Origin: Liopterus haemorrhoidalis
Lineage: Eukaryota > Arthropoda > Insecta > Coleoptera > Dytiscidae
Length of the DNA stretch: 64,000 nucleotides
Direction of reading: 5' to 3'
NCBI GenBank assembly: GCA_963971575.1
Contig: OZ020616.1
Span: 28,252,306 to 28,316,305, forward strand
The notes beneath the pieces were generated by a model, which searched no databases, was not told the origin of the DNA, and was given only the letters and a program-made list of their open reading frames with translations. Both the position numbers and the translations under genes were made by a program. This document shows, piece by piece, positions 23,185-35,257 of the stretch; position 1 is the stretch's first letter, and each line of letters starts with the position of its first letter.

Positions 23185-23500
23185 TCACTTTTTTTCATCA
23201 ATTTTTTTACATACTGTTTTTTTTTTCTTAAAATTATCATAGACCCCTTCCCAATACTAAATCTCGATAAAAAAAATCTTTCTAGCCATGAGAAGGTACA
23301 TGAGTACTCGAGTTTATATCTGAACGAAATGGGGACGAAATTTGAATGAAAAGGGGGGCGCGACATGAAATGTTTGCTCGCTCCTGTTATAGATAATGGT
23401 CATTCTAACTAAACATTTAAAACATTTTATTGGATTTCTGTATACCATTTTAACGACTGACTATAACATGTTTCATATCTGGTTAAATGATGGTTAAATG
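23185..23500. other. Unassigned AT-rich sequence
   Basis: Short spacer between the HINE-like copy and a mariner; nothing recognised. Confidence 0.35.
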
Positions 23501-23502
23501 TA

Positions 23503-24405
23503 CGAGGGATGTTTGATAAGTCAGTGACTTAAAAATATACATATTTTTTTACCTAACTGCGACTTATTTTTCCACGTAGTTTCAACCTTTTAGTTCGATG
23601 CATTATGCCCAACGATATTCCAACTTCTTTAAGCCTTCCAAAGAATACAATTTGTCGAACTCTGCAAAATAATGTATTTCAGCGATGATCCCGTTTGATG
23701 TAAATCTGTTTTCAGCGAGCCATTTCGTCATGTTTGGAAAGAGAAAGAAGCCGCAGGGGTTCAAATATAGAGAAAAGGGTGGATGAGGGAGTAGTTTGTA
23801 TAGCAATTCGGCCAATTTCACCGTTGCACTTGCGGACAAGTGAGCTGATGAAGTGAGCATGGGAGCAAACGTGGCACCCATCTTGCCGATAGCTTTTTCA
23901 TGTCCAAATATACGTGCAGGATATAAAACGCACGTTCGTCTGAGACATTTACCATCTTAGCTGTATCGCGTACTTCACTCGGCCGTCGTCCAACACGATA
24001 TCATGATTTTATTGACCTTTTCTTCAAGTGTGACTTCATTCGAACATCCCGGCCGCTTAGTATCATTCGTGCTCGTACGACCACAATGAAATTCAGTGAA
24101 TCATTTGTGAACTTTTTCATGCGACGCAGCAGAGTTCCCATTATAATTTTTTAGCTTACTTTCATTTTATTAAATGGGTTTTCCATGTAAAAAGTAGTTC
24201 TTTATCAACATACGGAATTCACTTTTCTCCATTGTAGAAAATAAACACAAACTTATCCGCTTCCAAGCGCTGTTAAAAATTTATTATTTTACAGATCTAC
24301 TTAGTGTGTATGTCTACAAATAATGACAAATGTCAGAACTAATATCAAATTTGAGATATAAGCGCCATCTCTTATCAAAATTATTGACTTATTAAACACA
24401 CGACA
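23503..24405 (-). mobile_element. mariner element, internally deleted and decayed
   Basis: The left terminus cgagggatgtttgataagtc after TA at 23501-23502 and the right region ttgacttattaaacacacg give imperfect inverted ends; the right TA is near 24406. It is 0.9 kb against about 1.3 kb for complete copies. The transposase relic is on the minus strand. Confidence 0.75.
23603..24232 (-). pseudogene. mariner transposase relic (irritans-like)
   Basis: From the ATG at 24232 the minus strand reads MEKSEFRMLIKNYFLHGKPI, then in shifted frames FTEFHCGRTSTNDTKRPG, and KAIGKMGATFAPML where the family has a WVPRLLT-like block. It then jumps directly to SAHLSASATVKLAELLYKLL, HPPFSLYLNPCGFFLFPNM and LEGLKKLEYRW. 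The region with the first two catalytic aspartates is deleted, and at the third site the usual SPDLAPCDF motif reads SLYLNPCGF, so that aspartate is replaced by tyrosine. Multiple stops add to the decay. It cannot be active. Confidence 0.82.
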
Positions 24406-24419
24406 TATTTATGCATTAC

Positions 24420-25540
24420 ATATTATTTTGGCAATATACTGTGTTTGTAAAAAATAAAAGATTTAAAAAAATAATAAAAAGATTTCTCCTAATTTTGGTG
24501 AGTATTTGACAAGATACTGATAAAATAACAGCATTGGCTCATTGGTTCATTGTCTGTTGTATCTATTAAGATATACAGTGTACATTTCAGAGGATGTAGA
24601 AATGTCGCGAGAAAGTCAATTTCACGGTGGTTGACCAGTGACAGGTCGCTGCCAGGAAGGGAAGCCCAGACGCCAACTCGGCTGCAGGATAGTTCATCTG
24701 TGGGCGAGTGTCGCGTGCCGCGGCCGATAGCAAACACAACCCGCAGACCTGTGGTAGCAATGCACCCTCGTCACACACCGGACACTTGGGGATGCAATTG
24801 GGACACTTGTCGGCTAATAGAGTGGTTATTGGAAAACAATGGTTTTGATTCTATGGTTTTATGTCAAACGACGGAAACCTAATACTACTGCTTAATGGAC
24901 TGTTAAAGAAGAAGCATTTGCTGAATTTTAAATTGAATGAATTCAACTGCTCAAATAATTAAAAGAGGGAGAGAACTGGAGAACTGGATTCTAAAAATTC
25001 AATTTCAATTTCTTTAATACAACTCACACCTACTGTTTATTTACGATCTACTGGTAATATTCGTTCACAAAAGTAATTAAAGGTACATGGCTTTCCCACT
25101 ACTATTAATAACATTGAAAATATTTTCAATTTATTTTGATTCATACTTAATGTGATTAATAATAATAGAATTCATACTTAATAACTTAATTTATACATAA
25201 TCACGTAATTTAATGTGTATTCCGTACTTTTTGATGTTTCTATTGGGTCTTTCGCCCATTGTTTAAACAATCATTTCTTGATTTTCGACTATAAATAAAA
25301 TTCATATCAATAAATTACATCTAAAACTGACTTTCAGTTCGACTAAATTAATTTTGCTTTATGTTGAAAATTTCATAATTAAAATAATTACTTTTCTTTC
25401 TTAATTTGAGCTTTTCCAGCCATATTGTCTGATCCCACTCACACCGTTCAGGTTAACCTTTCATCAGGATGTTCCTTAGATTTATAATTCTTAGTCATAT
25501 AATAAAACTTTATTAATTTATGAGATTGATTTAAGTAAGA
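24420..25540. other. Unassigned; includes a GC-richer island with a 110-codon ORF
   Basis: At 24550-24882 (plus) a frame MSVVSIKIYSVHFRGCRN... spans a GC-richer island (about 24590-24800); the product has no recognised domain and an overlapping minus frame is equally open, so I do not call a gene. The stretch at about 24920-25055 (ttcaactgctcaaataatta) recurs at 30600-30710, marking another repeat family. Confidence 0.35.
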
Positions 25541-25803
25541 TAGTTCAGGGCCCGGGTTTGTTGCACCTACCGCACCCACCAAAGGCGCATTATACCTTTA
25601 TGGAGCCCTAAACAAAGTTAAATTTGCGGGCTCAATGGCAAGATAAGAAGAAAAAAGAAACCATTGACGATCATTTTTAAATAAATTACATTGTAACATA
25701 AAACAAACAAATTCTGAATATGGCATACGAAAAATATATAACTCACAAGTGAAATTAAAATATAATACATAAACCTAATGGAATAAGTATTTTTATTATA
25801 AAT
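25541..25803. other. Possible element end, unassigned
   Basis: The string cagggcccgggtttgttgca followed by a GC-rich 80 bp looks like one terminus of a DNA element. No partner terminus found. Confidence 0.3.
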
Positions 25804-26742
25804 ACAGGGTGTATGAAACTACCTGTCCACTTCTTTTTTTTTTTTTTTTTTTGAAAAAGTGATGATTGAGCAACCTGAGAAAAAAAATTAATTACTAAAG
25901 TCTACCCAAACAATCGAATGGTAGTATTGAACTTTTATTGAAGTACCTACAGGATATCAAAGACAATTTTGATTTTTTTAATGGTTTTTTAATGGTATGT
26001 CGAGTTGGGTATCCTTGATGGAGCTTTCGAAAAGAAACAACTACTACTTTTTGCGAAAAATTAAAAAAAAAAAATATTTTTTATAACGACTTGAAAGTAT
26101 TTTTTTTGTTAATTACAATACAGTGACTGTATAAAGACAGTGTGGCCATATGAACTGTAGCCGCCATGTTTATTCCAGATTTGTATTGGGTTATATAGAA
26201 TAAATGTTAATATATCCTAATATATTATAATATTTCTTAAATTTTTAATAGTTTTACGTGTTTATGTTTATGTATATGTGAATATCAATTTATTGTTAAG
26301 AAAAAACATGTATATGATTCAACATTTATTAAGATAAATATTAAAATTGCCTACCGATGAAGGTATTTTTTTGAAATGTTTGCAACATAAAAGAAAACAT
26401 GTGAAAAAAATTCTTAAAAAAGGACATGAAAAGAAATATAAGAGATATGTTTTTATTATTTTATAAATTTATTTGAGGACCTATAAAAACTAAAACATTT
26501 TTCTTTTATAAAAACGGGTGTTTCAAACATTTTAATTTGAATATTTTAAATTTAAGAAAACAAGTTCAAACAGGACATTAGAATTAGAATAAAAAGATAG
26601 GGAAAAAATGATGATAAGGTTCTATAAAAATTAGAGAACCCAACATTTCTCTAATTTTTTGGAAAACGCATGTTTATATATATATATATAAAAAAAAAGG
26701 ATATTTTCATATTAAAAAAGAATAAGCAGAACATGTTATATA

Positions 26743-27250
26743 CCCTGAGTTCAAAAAGAAATTACATAAGAGTTGGCTATGGAAAAATAAAATAATGTAT
26801 ACCAGTGTTTCTCAACAGGTGTTCCGCAGAAAAATTTTAGTGGTCCGCGAAAGTTTTCGTATGTTTTTTTGCAGTTTTTTTGTTTTTTTTTTTAGACACA
26901 TTTTTTATGTAAATAATTTATAATTTGTTTATTTTCTGTAAACTTTCTGTGATTTTCTACAAATAAAATTTATTTAGTAGCACATTAAATATATTTGTTT
27001 TCTTGCAAAAAATTAACCAACAATTATTATTAGTGGTCCGCGTTAGAAAATTATATATTTTACTGGTCCGCGGTGCGTTTTTGGTTGAGAAACACTGATG
27101 TATACTACAAGCTTTATGTAACATTAAATAACTTATGACAACAAGAGTGATTTAATTAATTCAGACAGTAAATTAATTCTAAAGCTTTCTGTTGACATTA
27201 CTTTTATTTTCCATAGCCAACCCTTAGGCAATTTCTTTTTGAACTCATGG
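26743..27250. mobile_element. MITE nested in the 26.1-27.8 kb element
   Basis: The ends ccctgagttcaaaaagaaat and tttctttttgaactcatgg are inverted, with extended similarity through gagttggctatggaaaa / ttttccatagccaaccc. TA lies at 26741-26742 and 27251-27252. Confidence 0.85.
26803..27097. mobile_element. hAT MITE nested in the previous MITE
   Basis: The ends cagtgtttctcaacaggtg and ttttggttgagaaacactg are inverted and flanked by a perfect 8-bp duplication atgtatac (26795-26802 and 27098-27105). It is 295 bp, non-coding. Confidence 0.92.
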
Positions 27251-27870
27251 TATAAATGATATATTAATAAAGAAAACTGATGTATATATTATCAATTATG
27301 CATTTATACAACTAAAATTATGGTCAGGTGAAAAATAAAATGAAATCAGCATGGAATAACATTAAAATTAATGAAAGTAAATACTTCTTATAATTGTGAA
27401 GCCATCCATTGATTTACTGGCATAATGTTTTTTTATGTTCATTTAGCCTTTTTTTCCCTGCAATTTTAAACCTAAACATAACAAAACGTTTCATTATTTT
27501 TATGACAATTTTATGACAATATTAATTTGTGACAATTTAAAATATGTGCACAGTTTACATTATCTACATTACTCATTACTCATCACAAACACAACAATAT
27601 TCACTATTAAACGTCTAAATATACGTATATTATTTGAAAATATCACTTAAATCTGTTGAAACACAAGCTAAACACATGTAAACCATATATAATCTGTAAC
27701 AAATTTGGTAGAAACATGGCGGACTTCAGCTCGACCAATAGAAAATGAGACCATCGTATGGCCACACTGTCTTTATACAGTCACTGTAAATTACAAGCGT
27801 TCAAAGTGCCATCTATTTTGATTTGAACACTTTCGTATCCTTGCTTTTAAGCTATGTGTAGCTCAGGGCA

Positions 27871-28140
27871 TAATAATAATAGTAAAAAATAAATCAAAAA
27901 TATTGCACTTTCAAGCCGACTCAAAAGTGATTTTGGCCAGTTCATTGTAATCATATTTATTTGTGATAACATACTCGACTCATTATACACATTACATACA
28001 CATTATTGCGAAATTATTAATTTTTTCTTGTCCAATTGAACTTTTAAAATTGTTTTAAATATTTTAAGCATAGAGAATACTTAAAAATATAGGTAATGAA
28101 TAGCAAAAAGTTTTTTGGGTTCTAAACTAATGCCTTTTTT
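27871..28140. other. Unassigned AT-rich spacer
   Basis: Nothing recognised. Confidence 0.3.
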
Positions 28141-28148
28141 GTTTATAG

Positions 28149-28978
28149 CAGGTGTGTCAAACTGGCGGCCCGCGGACCACATATGGCCCAATTCTTGCAT
28201 TTTGGCAGCCCGCAATGACTTCGTATACTATTTCAGCACCTTAAAGGTAAACTGTATCAAGTCACATTTTTATCAGAAATGACATTTTAGTGCCAAGTGA
28301 CTTAATACTTTATAGTCCATCGATTGGACAATAATTTGGAACTATAGCTCTAGCCAGTTTCAGTATACGTTGCTTTAAAACTGTATCAAGTCGATCAACG
28401 CAAGGAAGTAAACAATCTTAAATCGTCTTTTCTGAGCTGTTTATCATTTGTGACTTAATACAAGTTACCTCTGAGGTGCTGATTTAAATTTTTATACTAT
28501 AGGTCTTATATAATACAAAAATTTATTTAAACGAAAATACCTCGTTACAGAATCTGTTCGGGCCGCGTTCAAGACTTCCTCAAAGGGCAGAAATCCAATA
28601 GTCAGGCAGTAACTGTTGCAGTCAGCCAAGGCTATGCGATATTCGGTAGATCGATGATTCCCCGTGATTCCAAATAATATAATCGTAAGCAGAGCTTTTA
28701 AATAGCACTTTTCTATGCGCAAATGCTGTGTACAGTACCAGTAAGCTGTTTTCGACCAGTTTTTGTTTTGTTGTTCGATAAAGAAAATATTTTGATAAAA
28801 TTTAATTATTATTTCAAAGTTATTTTTTTTTTTTACTTCCTTCAAAAAATACCTATTCAGAAAAATGGTGGAAAATTAAAAACATAATGAGTAATAATAT
28901 AAATACATATCATGCGGCCCGCGTGAATTTTACTTGTTAGAAAAGTGGCCCAGGGCTGAAATGAGTTTGACACCCCTG
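28149..28978. mobile_element. hAT non-autonomous element
   Basis: The ends caggtgtgtcaaactggcgg and gagtttgacacccctg are inverted, with GC-rich subterminal blocks (gcccgcgg). Flanking 8-mers gtttatag (28141-28148) and gcttatag (28979-28986) differ at one base. A 117-codon minus-strand frame at 28492-28845 (containing ALADCNSYCLTIGFLPFEEV) starts with a low-complexity stretch and is not recognised; it might be a captured or transposase-derived fragment. Confidence 0.82.
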
Positions 28979-29010
28979 GCTTATAGGATAACACTTTCTG
29001 GCTTATACAC

Positions 29011-29346
29011 CAGACTAGGGGCCGGCAATTGGCGGTCCGTGGGATAAATCCGGCTTGCCGAAAGATTTTATGCACCCCGTTAATAAGAAAATGTAATGTT
29101 TAATTTTTCTTATTCAGCTAGCCAACACCTTACTAAAACGCTGCTTTATATTTCTTACACACAAGGTGTCTTTATGTCGATGTATATACGTGTAAACAAG
29201 CGTAAACAAGAATTTAAGATTGTAAAAAATAAAAATGATACAAGAAAGTATAAACTGCAATGCAGTTCACTACGTAAAAATAATAATAATAATAAAAACG
29301 TGTTACTGAATGCAGCCCGAGACGCGGAACAGGTTGCCGACCCCTG
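29011..29346. mobile_element. hAT-like MITE
   Basis: The left block aggggccggcaattggcgg and the right block aacaggttgccgacccctg are inverted. About 0.33 kb. Target duplication not found, so the ends are approximate. Confidence 0.6.
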
Positions 29347-29399
29347 CATTAGGCGATTTTGGTGTTCCAGTTATTTTTAGTTGGAAATGTATTTTGAAA

Positions 29400-29645
29400 C
29401 CTATACTTATAGAATTTATTATTATTATTATTTTATTTATTTTACATTCGCCCATTTCTGGAACGAGGTTAATCACTGATGCCAGGGGGCGAGCTCCTAC
29501 ACCTGGATGAGGGATTAAAGATTGTGCAAATGGGAGTAATGTAAATATATTATTCTCGCCAGAATATAATATTTTTTCATCAACGGGGAATTGAACCAGC
29601 AAACTCACAATTCAGACTGTTTTAACCAGTCAGAACTGCTATTGC
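29400..29645 (-). mobile_element. Candidate tRNA-derived SINE
   Basis: On the minus strand a head near 29645-29585 has an A-box-like TTCTGACTGGTTAAA and a B-box GGTTCAATTCC. The body contains a GC-richer middle (ctaatccctcatccaggtg) and ends in an (AAT)n tail seen as ttattattatt at 29417-29432. Duplications at the ends are not clear. Confidence 0.45.
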
Positions 29646-29649
29646 AATT

Positions 29650-30785
29650 AAACAAGTGGAGTAGAAATTTAAAATAGTAATAATATTTGTGTAGATACCA
29701 TGTCCAAAAAGTAGATCTGTTTCGACCGCATCAGAATTTGAAGGCCGGGGCGCAGCCGCGGACTTCAAACAGATAAGAATGAAAAAGATATTTTTGGCCA
29801 AAGTGCACATTATATTTTTTGGGAGAAAAATTTAATTTATTTATTTGAATTGGATAATTTATGGTTACTGAACAATTATTACAATTATAAATGTTTGACT
29901 GTAAGTTGTTTCAATGTAACCATGGAGATCTTGTAACTTAAGAAATGACACATAGATGGCTCTAGCATCCAGCAGCCAAAAAAATAAGCTAATTTACCTA
30001 GGCCGAAAAAGATTTACTTTTTGGCCGGTACTGGATGATAAAAAAGAACTGTTTTTGAGATGGTTGCCCAAAAAATATTTTATATAGTTATATTGGTTGC
30101 TTTTCACGCTATTTAATATTATTTAATTTATATTCTTTATTTTAATACTTACTGTTTGGAGTATGAATAAAATAACCTCTCCCCCCTCCTAAGTCGAAGC
30201 CCTAGGCAGTTAGCTAATTAGCCTACGATATAAAGCGCCATCCTGTAACCAGCCATGTAAGTTACGTTAGTTTATAACTGATATATATATATATTTTTTT
30301 TTGTCGATAAATGTACTTTAGATAAAAAAACTGACAGAATAAAAAAAATAAACTGACAGAAATAAAAATCTCTTGAACTAGAGTGTTCAAACTCTATTCA
30401 CAGCGTTCACAACCCTTCATTTAGAGAATCGCATATCTAGCATATGAACATACGTATAAATATCACCAGTGAAATTGTGGAAACTTAGAAGTCTTTTTCA
30501 CAGAAGTATTATTACTGCAAATTTCGACCAATTGTACGCCTCCCCTATATAGAACGGAAGGTAAAAACAACAAAGAAGAAAGGGATGAAAGGAAATTGAA
30601 TGGATTCAACTGCTCAAATAATTAAAAGAGGGAGATAATTGGATTCAAAAAAAATCGATTTAGATGTGCTTAATATAACCAGCACCTACAGTCTATTTAA
30701 CTGTTAAGAATTTGTATTATAACATTCTTATGCTATTAATTCTTATCATAAAGTCGTACTGTGTTTAAAATTAAATAATGAAATG
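29650..30785. other. Unassigned sequence
   Basis: Contains a repeat at 30600-30710 shared with 24920-25055. No gene recognised. Confidence 0.3.
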
Positions 30786-30935
30786 AAGATCTAACAAGTA
30801 TTGGTATACACGGTTCTTGGCTTGCCTTGCTTCTACTGACACTGAGTAGATCAAGATGGACTTATGTGAGTGAGGCCAAAAGTCAACCAGACTGATAGTG
30901 CCTAAAGAAGAAGAAGAAGAAGAACGACGAAAGAA
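30786..30935 (+). pseudogene. RTE-like LINE 3' end relic
   Basis: The segment ctaacaagtattggtataca (30789) onward reads LTSIGIHGSWLALLLL in one frame and, after small shifts, SRSRWTYVSEAKSQPD followed by stops and then an (aag)n tail (30907-30925). The beginning matches the end of the minus-strand LINE relic at 48969-49397. W-x-x-LVREAK-type endings and triplet tails are usual for RTE-type LINEs. Confidence 0.55.
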
Positions 30936-33759
30936 TGGCTGAGTTGATTTTCAGCATCAAACATTCGTATATAAACAATCATAGATTTCGTAAAGGGAAG
31001 AGAAGGTAAATCATATTTTCTAGACCACTGGTACAAGATTAAATACAAGATTAATTCGACCACTGAGCTTACGAAAAATATAGGGTGATAGTATCAGAAA
31101 AATATACTTGGGTGAATGGTATCAGAAGATGACAATTCCAATTTTTGCTGAACCCACGTCTCTGTATTCTAGTCGTAGTATTCTACAGGCAACCTTCTTA
31201 CTATGAAAGCATCATACCTGGCAACTCATATGGTGCACTCGGTAGGATGTAAATTACTATGAATTACTAGTTATTCATACAAAGTCATGAGAATACTAAA
31301 TATCTTATAATATCAACATATTGTTACGCCGCCACAATTAAAGTCGACTAATTTTCTTATCATTTTGTTTAATTATATAGAAATATAAATATTGAACTAT
31401 ATGCTAATTACTTTATTACAACAACACTTTTCCCAAAGTTAATTGTCTTACAAACTTTATATTATTTCAGTGTAGATTACCTGTCTGCATGTGGAGCTAT
31501 TATTATATAAGCTTTATAAGTTTCTTTTAGACCAGTTTGGAAGCGTCCAATCTTATTAGTAAATAAATAAGATGCACGTGGAAAACAAGTATGTCTTGGT
31601 CCAAAAATATTTCGTAACAGTAGTCTGAAAACAGTAGTCAGCGTCTCTACTTGATTAACACTTAAATGCTTCCAATTATATATTGTACAGTGCGATCATT
31701 ATTCTTGAACGTTATGCAATATTTGAGAGAAACATTTAATTATCAAACTTATTTCCAAGGACATGTACACATAGGCGTACATTCTATTTGTATTACCTTA
31801 TACGATTTATTTATTAAATAAACGCTGTTTTTCTCTACACGCCAATGAGTTGATAACACATATTAAGTTAGCACCAGAATTTCGTTGTTCCTCGGGTGAG
31901 TTCGGGCCAACAAAGTAATCTGATTGGTTCTTTGTTAAATTGGTATTTTCAGCTGTGAATTAGAATACAGTTTTGATATTTTAAAATCCATTGTTTACCA
32001 TTATGTTACGCACAAGATTTAATAATCGCACTGTATATCTTTATATTTAATTTATTAAAAAACATCAAATATGCCCATTTGCATAATTGCATAGATTTAT
32101 TATGTTTAAATATTCTATACACATTTTCGTTATTCTAGTTAATGATTTTAGTAGGATCTATTATTATAGTTTATATTATTTATTTTACATTTACATTACA
32201 TTCTGGATTAGTTCAGGACACCATTATAGGTAACCGAAATTCAGGACGACGGGTCATCATCACTAACTTTTAAATAATTTTATAAAGATTTTGCAAGTGA
32301 AAACTATACTATTTACATCTTTTTAACAGGCAATTTTAACAGGGCATGATTTGGATCGTACTGTTTATACAAATTTTATTTTATATAGTACAATCTTTCC
32401 CAAATCTATGGACAACACAAATTAAATATAGAAAGGTGCACATTGTTTTAGTGGATAATATATTTGAAATTATAATAATTTTGTTGATGTGATTATCTCA
32501 AAGTGACCCTTGTTTAACATTAATGAAATTACAAATATGTTTGCTCAGCGCTTATCAAGTAACCTGGCAATGAATCGAATTTCAGATCTGTCCATGTACT
32601 TATAAAATAATGTAATAATATAAGATTGCTGCGTAAAAGACATAATCATTCGTCGAGGTGTAAAAGATTACTTTTGATAAATTTTAATATCGATACTAGT
32701 GCACCCGTTGACAACTGTGTTGGCAAACACATCATTACCTTAATGTCGAACTTGCACGATGCCTCTGATTTCTTTCTCTAGCCATACGCCTTACTTCATT
32801 CAATTCAGATTGAGTTTCAAGTATTGTTCCGAATTATTTATTCCTAAACTTTTTAAGATGGGAAAATGATTCATTATTACTCAGCGTGTTATATTTATAT
32901 TGTTAAAACTAAGAATGATTTGAAAAGTAAATTTATGCCTACGAATTTCTGTATGTAATTATATTCGTAAATTCTTAGAGAATAAATCGTAAGAAAGAAA
33001 AAAATGTAAATCTTAACTAGATCATCACGCACAAAATCGTGTATTTGCCAATTTTCTGTATACAAACGTAATAATTATTAAGTTTGTTGATCCATAACAT
33101 TGGAGTTTTACAGTGATGTATCAATTATTAAAATTAACAAAATATAGCATTTCACTCAGAATCATAAAGTGTTTTACACTATACATCAAAGCTTGATAAT
33201 AAGAGAATTCAGTTTCCTATAAAGGTCTGTTTCGATGATAATGAATAAAGTTCAAGGTAAAATGCTTCCCGTGGCCTGCATCAACTTGAGCGAAGAGTGC
33301 TTTCCACTTGGGCAACTACACATTTTACACATATGCACATATATGTCACTATCCCGCTTTAATATAGTGGAACAATTATACGTATTGTAATCACGTGGCT
33401 ATACTACCAATGTAATTTATAAAAAAAGCCCTTACTTAAATTATTTGTATAGGAAACACATATTGGTAGATTAAAACAAAACAAAACATACGTGATTTGA
33501 ACCCATTTCGACATAGGCCCGGTCTAAACGGACTACGACTGCATTTTTTCCGGTAACAGAGCAGCGAGTACACTGCCAATAAAATGTGTATCGAGTAAGT
33601 TGTTTCATACAGATGATTCGGTATTAACTTAAAATAAATTGGAAACATCAAGTAATAAGGAGCCGCATAGAACAATATGTATAGAACATATGCATTGAAC
33701 ATATTGTAACTCCTAATGCATTTGGATAAATGAGACAGCTTCTACGTAACAAAGACCTA
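30936..33759. other. Unassigned AT-rich sequence, 2.8 kb
   Basis: No frame above 60 codons within it except a 33436-33702 minus frame without motifs. No terminal repeats recognised. A short minus-strand peptide at about 32725-32830 (ELNEVRRMARERNQRHRASS) has protein-like composition but is too short to assign. Confidence 0.3.
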
Positions 33760-33764
33760 GAATT

Positions 33765-34325
33765 AGATTAATGTCAACTTTTGAACAAATGCTATGTTCT
33801 GCCAATCTTATTACACGGTATTGAAGAATGAGCATTATCTGTAGATGTAATTAAAAGAATAAATGAGTTTGATGTCGGTTTGCCGATAAATTTTTAGAAT
33901 CTACTGAATAGATTATATAACTAATGATGGAGTACTGTGCGGAATAAGTACATCTTTGAAAATTATGTACTGAATGAAAAAGCGAAATTGGAATATCTAT
34001 GACAAAGTACGAATTACGCCAATTATTAGGATTAGTTTAACTTACTTTGTTTTTTTCTTCTTTCTATCTTCTTTGTTTACTTTTTTTATATGTATTTTGT
34101 TTTTGCACATACTAATTGCATATTATTAGAGCTATACAAGTCTTATGACTTCTGCTCATAGTTGTAATCATAATATAAATAAAAAAATAAATAAATAAAT
34201 AATAATAAATAATTAATAATAAATAATTAGTAATCCAGACCACGGAAAAACTTCATGGTTAAAAAGATTTGAGCCAACAGTTTGGCAAAAGCACCCGTTC
34301 GCCTCACGATCAACATCGCCTGAAG
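33765..34325 (+). pseudogene. LINE ORF2 C-terminal relic
   Basis: Read in shifting frames: CYVLPILLHGIEE then ALSVDVIKRINEFDV (about 33790-33875), RIYxIDYITNDGVL (about 33896-33945), KYELRQLLGLV (about 34004-34036), and after an AT-rich interval DHGKTSWLKRFEP (about 34239-34280). These correspond in order to LINE blocks of the type CYV-x-P-x-LLYG-x-E, FEMW-x-YRRML-x-I-x-W-x-D-x-VTN, and GRR-x-SWLKNLR. Many stops and shifts; very old. Confidence 0.5.
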
Positions 34326-34607
34326 AAGACAAATGATGAGGAAGAAAATAGTAAGCAATTAATTAAAATTGTGATAAATGTAGGGTTAATGAGATAGAAT
34401 ATGCTAGATTTACACAGTGAACATCAATACATAATTATAATTTGATTTCCTGCAGTATAATGTACATGCTATCTATCAAGTGGCTTATGTTCATAGGCTT
34501 TCTCTCAGATTGTCTGGAAAAGAAATGAGTTGGACTTGTGACTAGGTTGTAAAACAAAATATTGATGAGGAAGTTCGTAGAGTGGCGAGCAAAGAACACG
34601 ATCCGAA
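34326..34607. other. Unassigned flank of the Harbinger-like element
   Basis: Nothing recognised; joins 37614 onward when the element is removed. Confidence 0.3.
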
Positions 34608-34938
34608 TTAGGCTGTGGTTATACTGGAAACGTATTCGCCAGAAGTACACTTCGGGCATATTCGCGCGTATATGGACATATTTGCGCGTATAATTACTTT
34701 TGTTCTTAAAATTAATTCAAAATGACGGTTTAAAATTAAGTTTCAGATTTATTTAAAAAAAGATTTACAAGAATAAAATATATAAAACCAGGATCGAGTA
34801 AACCACCAGATAATCGACTCAGAGCTTCTATAAATTCCACAATTCTAGTTCTTCTCGCGAACCGAATAATGCTCATTCCCGTGTTAAGTAGACAGCCGTC
34901 TATATAATACATCGAATAGCATTTCCTGGAATTAAAGT

Positions 34939-35133
34939 CTAAACATTGTCCCAGGGTATGTCTTTGTTCAAATTTATTAAACAATAACTTTGTACAAAAA
35001 TCATTTTAAGTAATTCAGTCCCCACTTCATCCCATAATTTACGTGATTGATCACGGTTATGGTAAGTTTTACATTTTTGATCCCATAACGATCTTCGATC
35101 AAAAACTAGAAATATTAATTTCTCAATATTCAT
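34939..35133 (-). pseudogene. MADF/Myb-like DNA-binding domain relic (Harbinger accessory gene)
   Basis: The minus strand from the ATG at 35133 reads MNIEKLIFLVFDRRSLWDQK, then CKTYHNRDQSRKLWDEVGTEL. This is the first two helices of a MADF domain, whose signature is LI-x-x-V...LWD...Y-x-NRD...W-x-E-x-x-x-EL. After residue ~45 the similarity stops and the frame ends at a stop at 34939, so the third helix is lost. PIF/Harbinger elements encode a separate Myb/SANT or MADF protein that binds the element ends and brings the transposase. The upstream 32 residues of the open frame look like translated untranslated sequence, which is why I start at this internal ATG. The neighbouring minus frame 34736-34984 may hold decayed downstream sequence. 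Confidence 0.72.
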
Positions 35134-35257
35134 TTTGTATACACAGACTGTAACACAAAGCAAGTAAAACAAGTGGACTGTACAGAAATAAGTACGTAGA
35201 ACGTGTATTCGTGCAAAGAAAACAAACAAGTTTGAACTTGAAGCGGCGATCAGCTAT

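Larger units (their letters stand above)
26121..27786. mobile_element. Long MITE, TA target site
   Basis: The ends cagtgactgtataaagacag and ctgtctttatacagtcactg are perfect inverted repeats continuing into gtgtggccatatg / catcgtatggccacac with few changes. TA lies at 26119-26120 and 27787-27788. It has no coding sequence. About 0.5 kb of its 1.67 kb is two further nested elements. Confidence 0.88.
25804..27870. repeat. Interspersed repeat split by a nested MITE cluster
   Basis: Begins acagggtgtatgaaactacc and continues to ttgttaattacaa at 26118. After the MITE at 26121-27786 it resumes with aattacaagcgttcaaagtg and ends near ctatgtgtagctcagg. The two halves together match 14960-15205, confirming the interruption. 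Confidence 0.65.

Noticed and set aside
24489..24882. Host gene in the GC-richer island
   Set aside because: Frames on both strands are open over the same stretch, with no domain, splice pattern or start context to prefer either.
32725..32830. Exon-like minus-strand peptide ELNEVRRMARERNQRHRASS
   Set aside because: About 30 codons only, no convincing acceptor site, and no matching neighbour exon.
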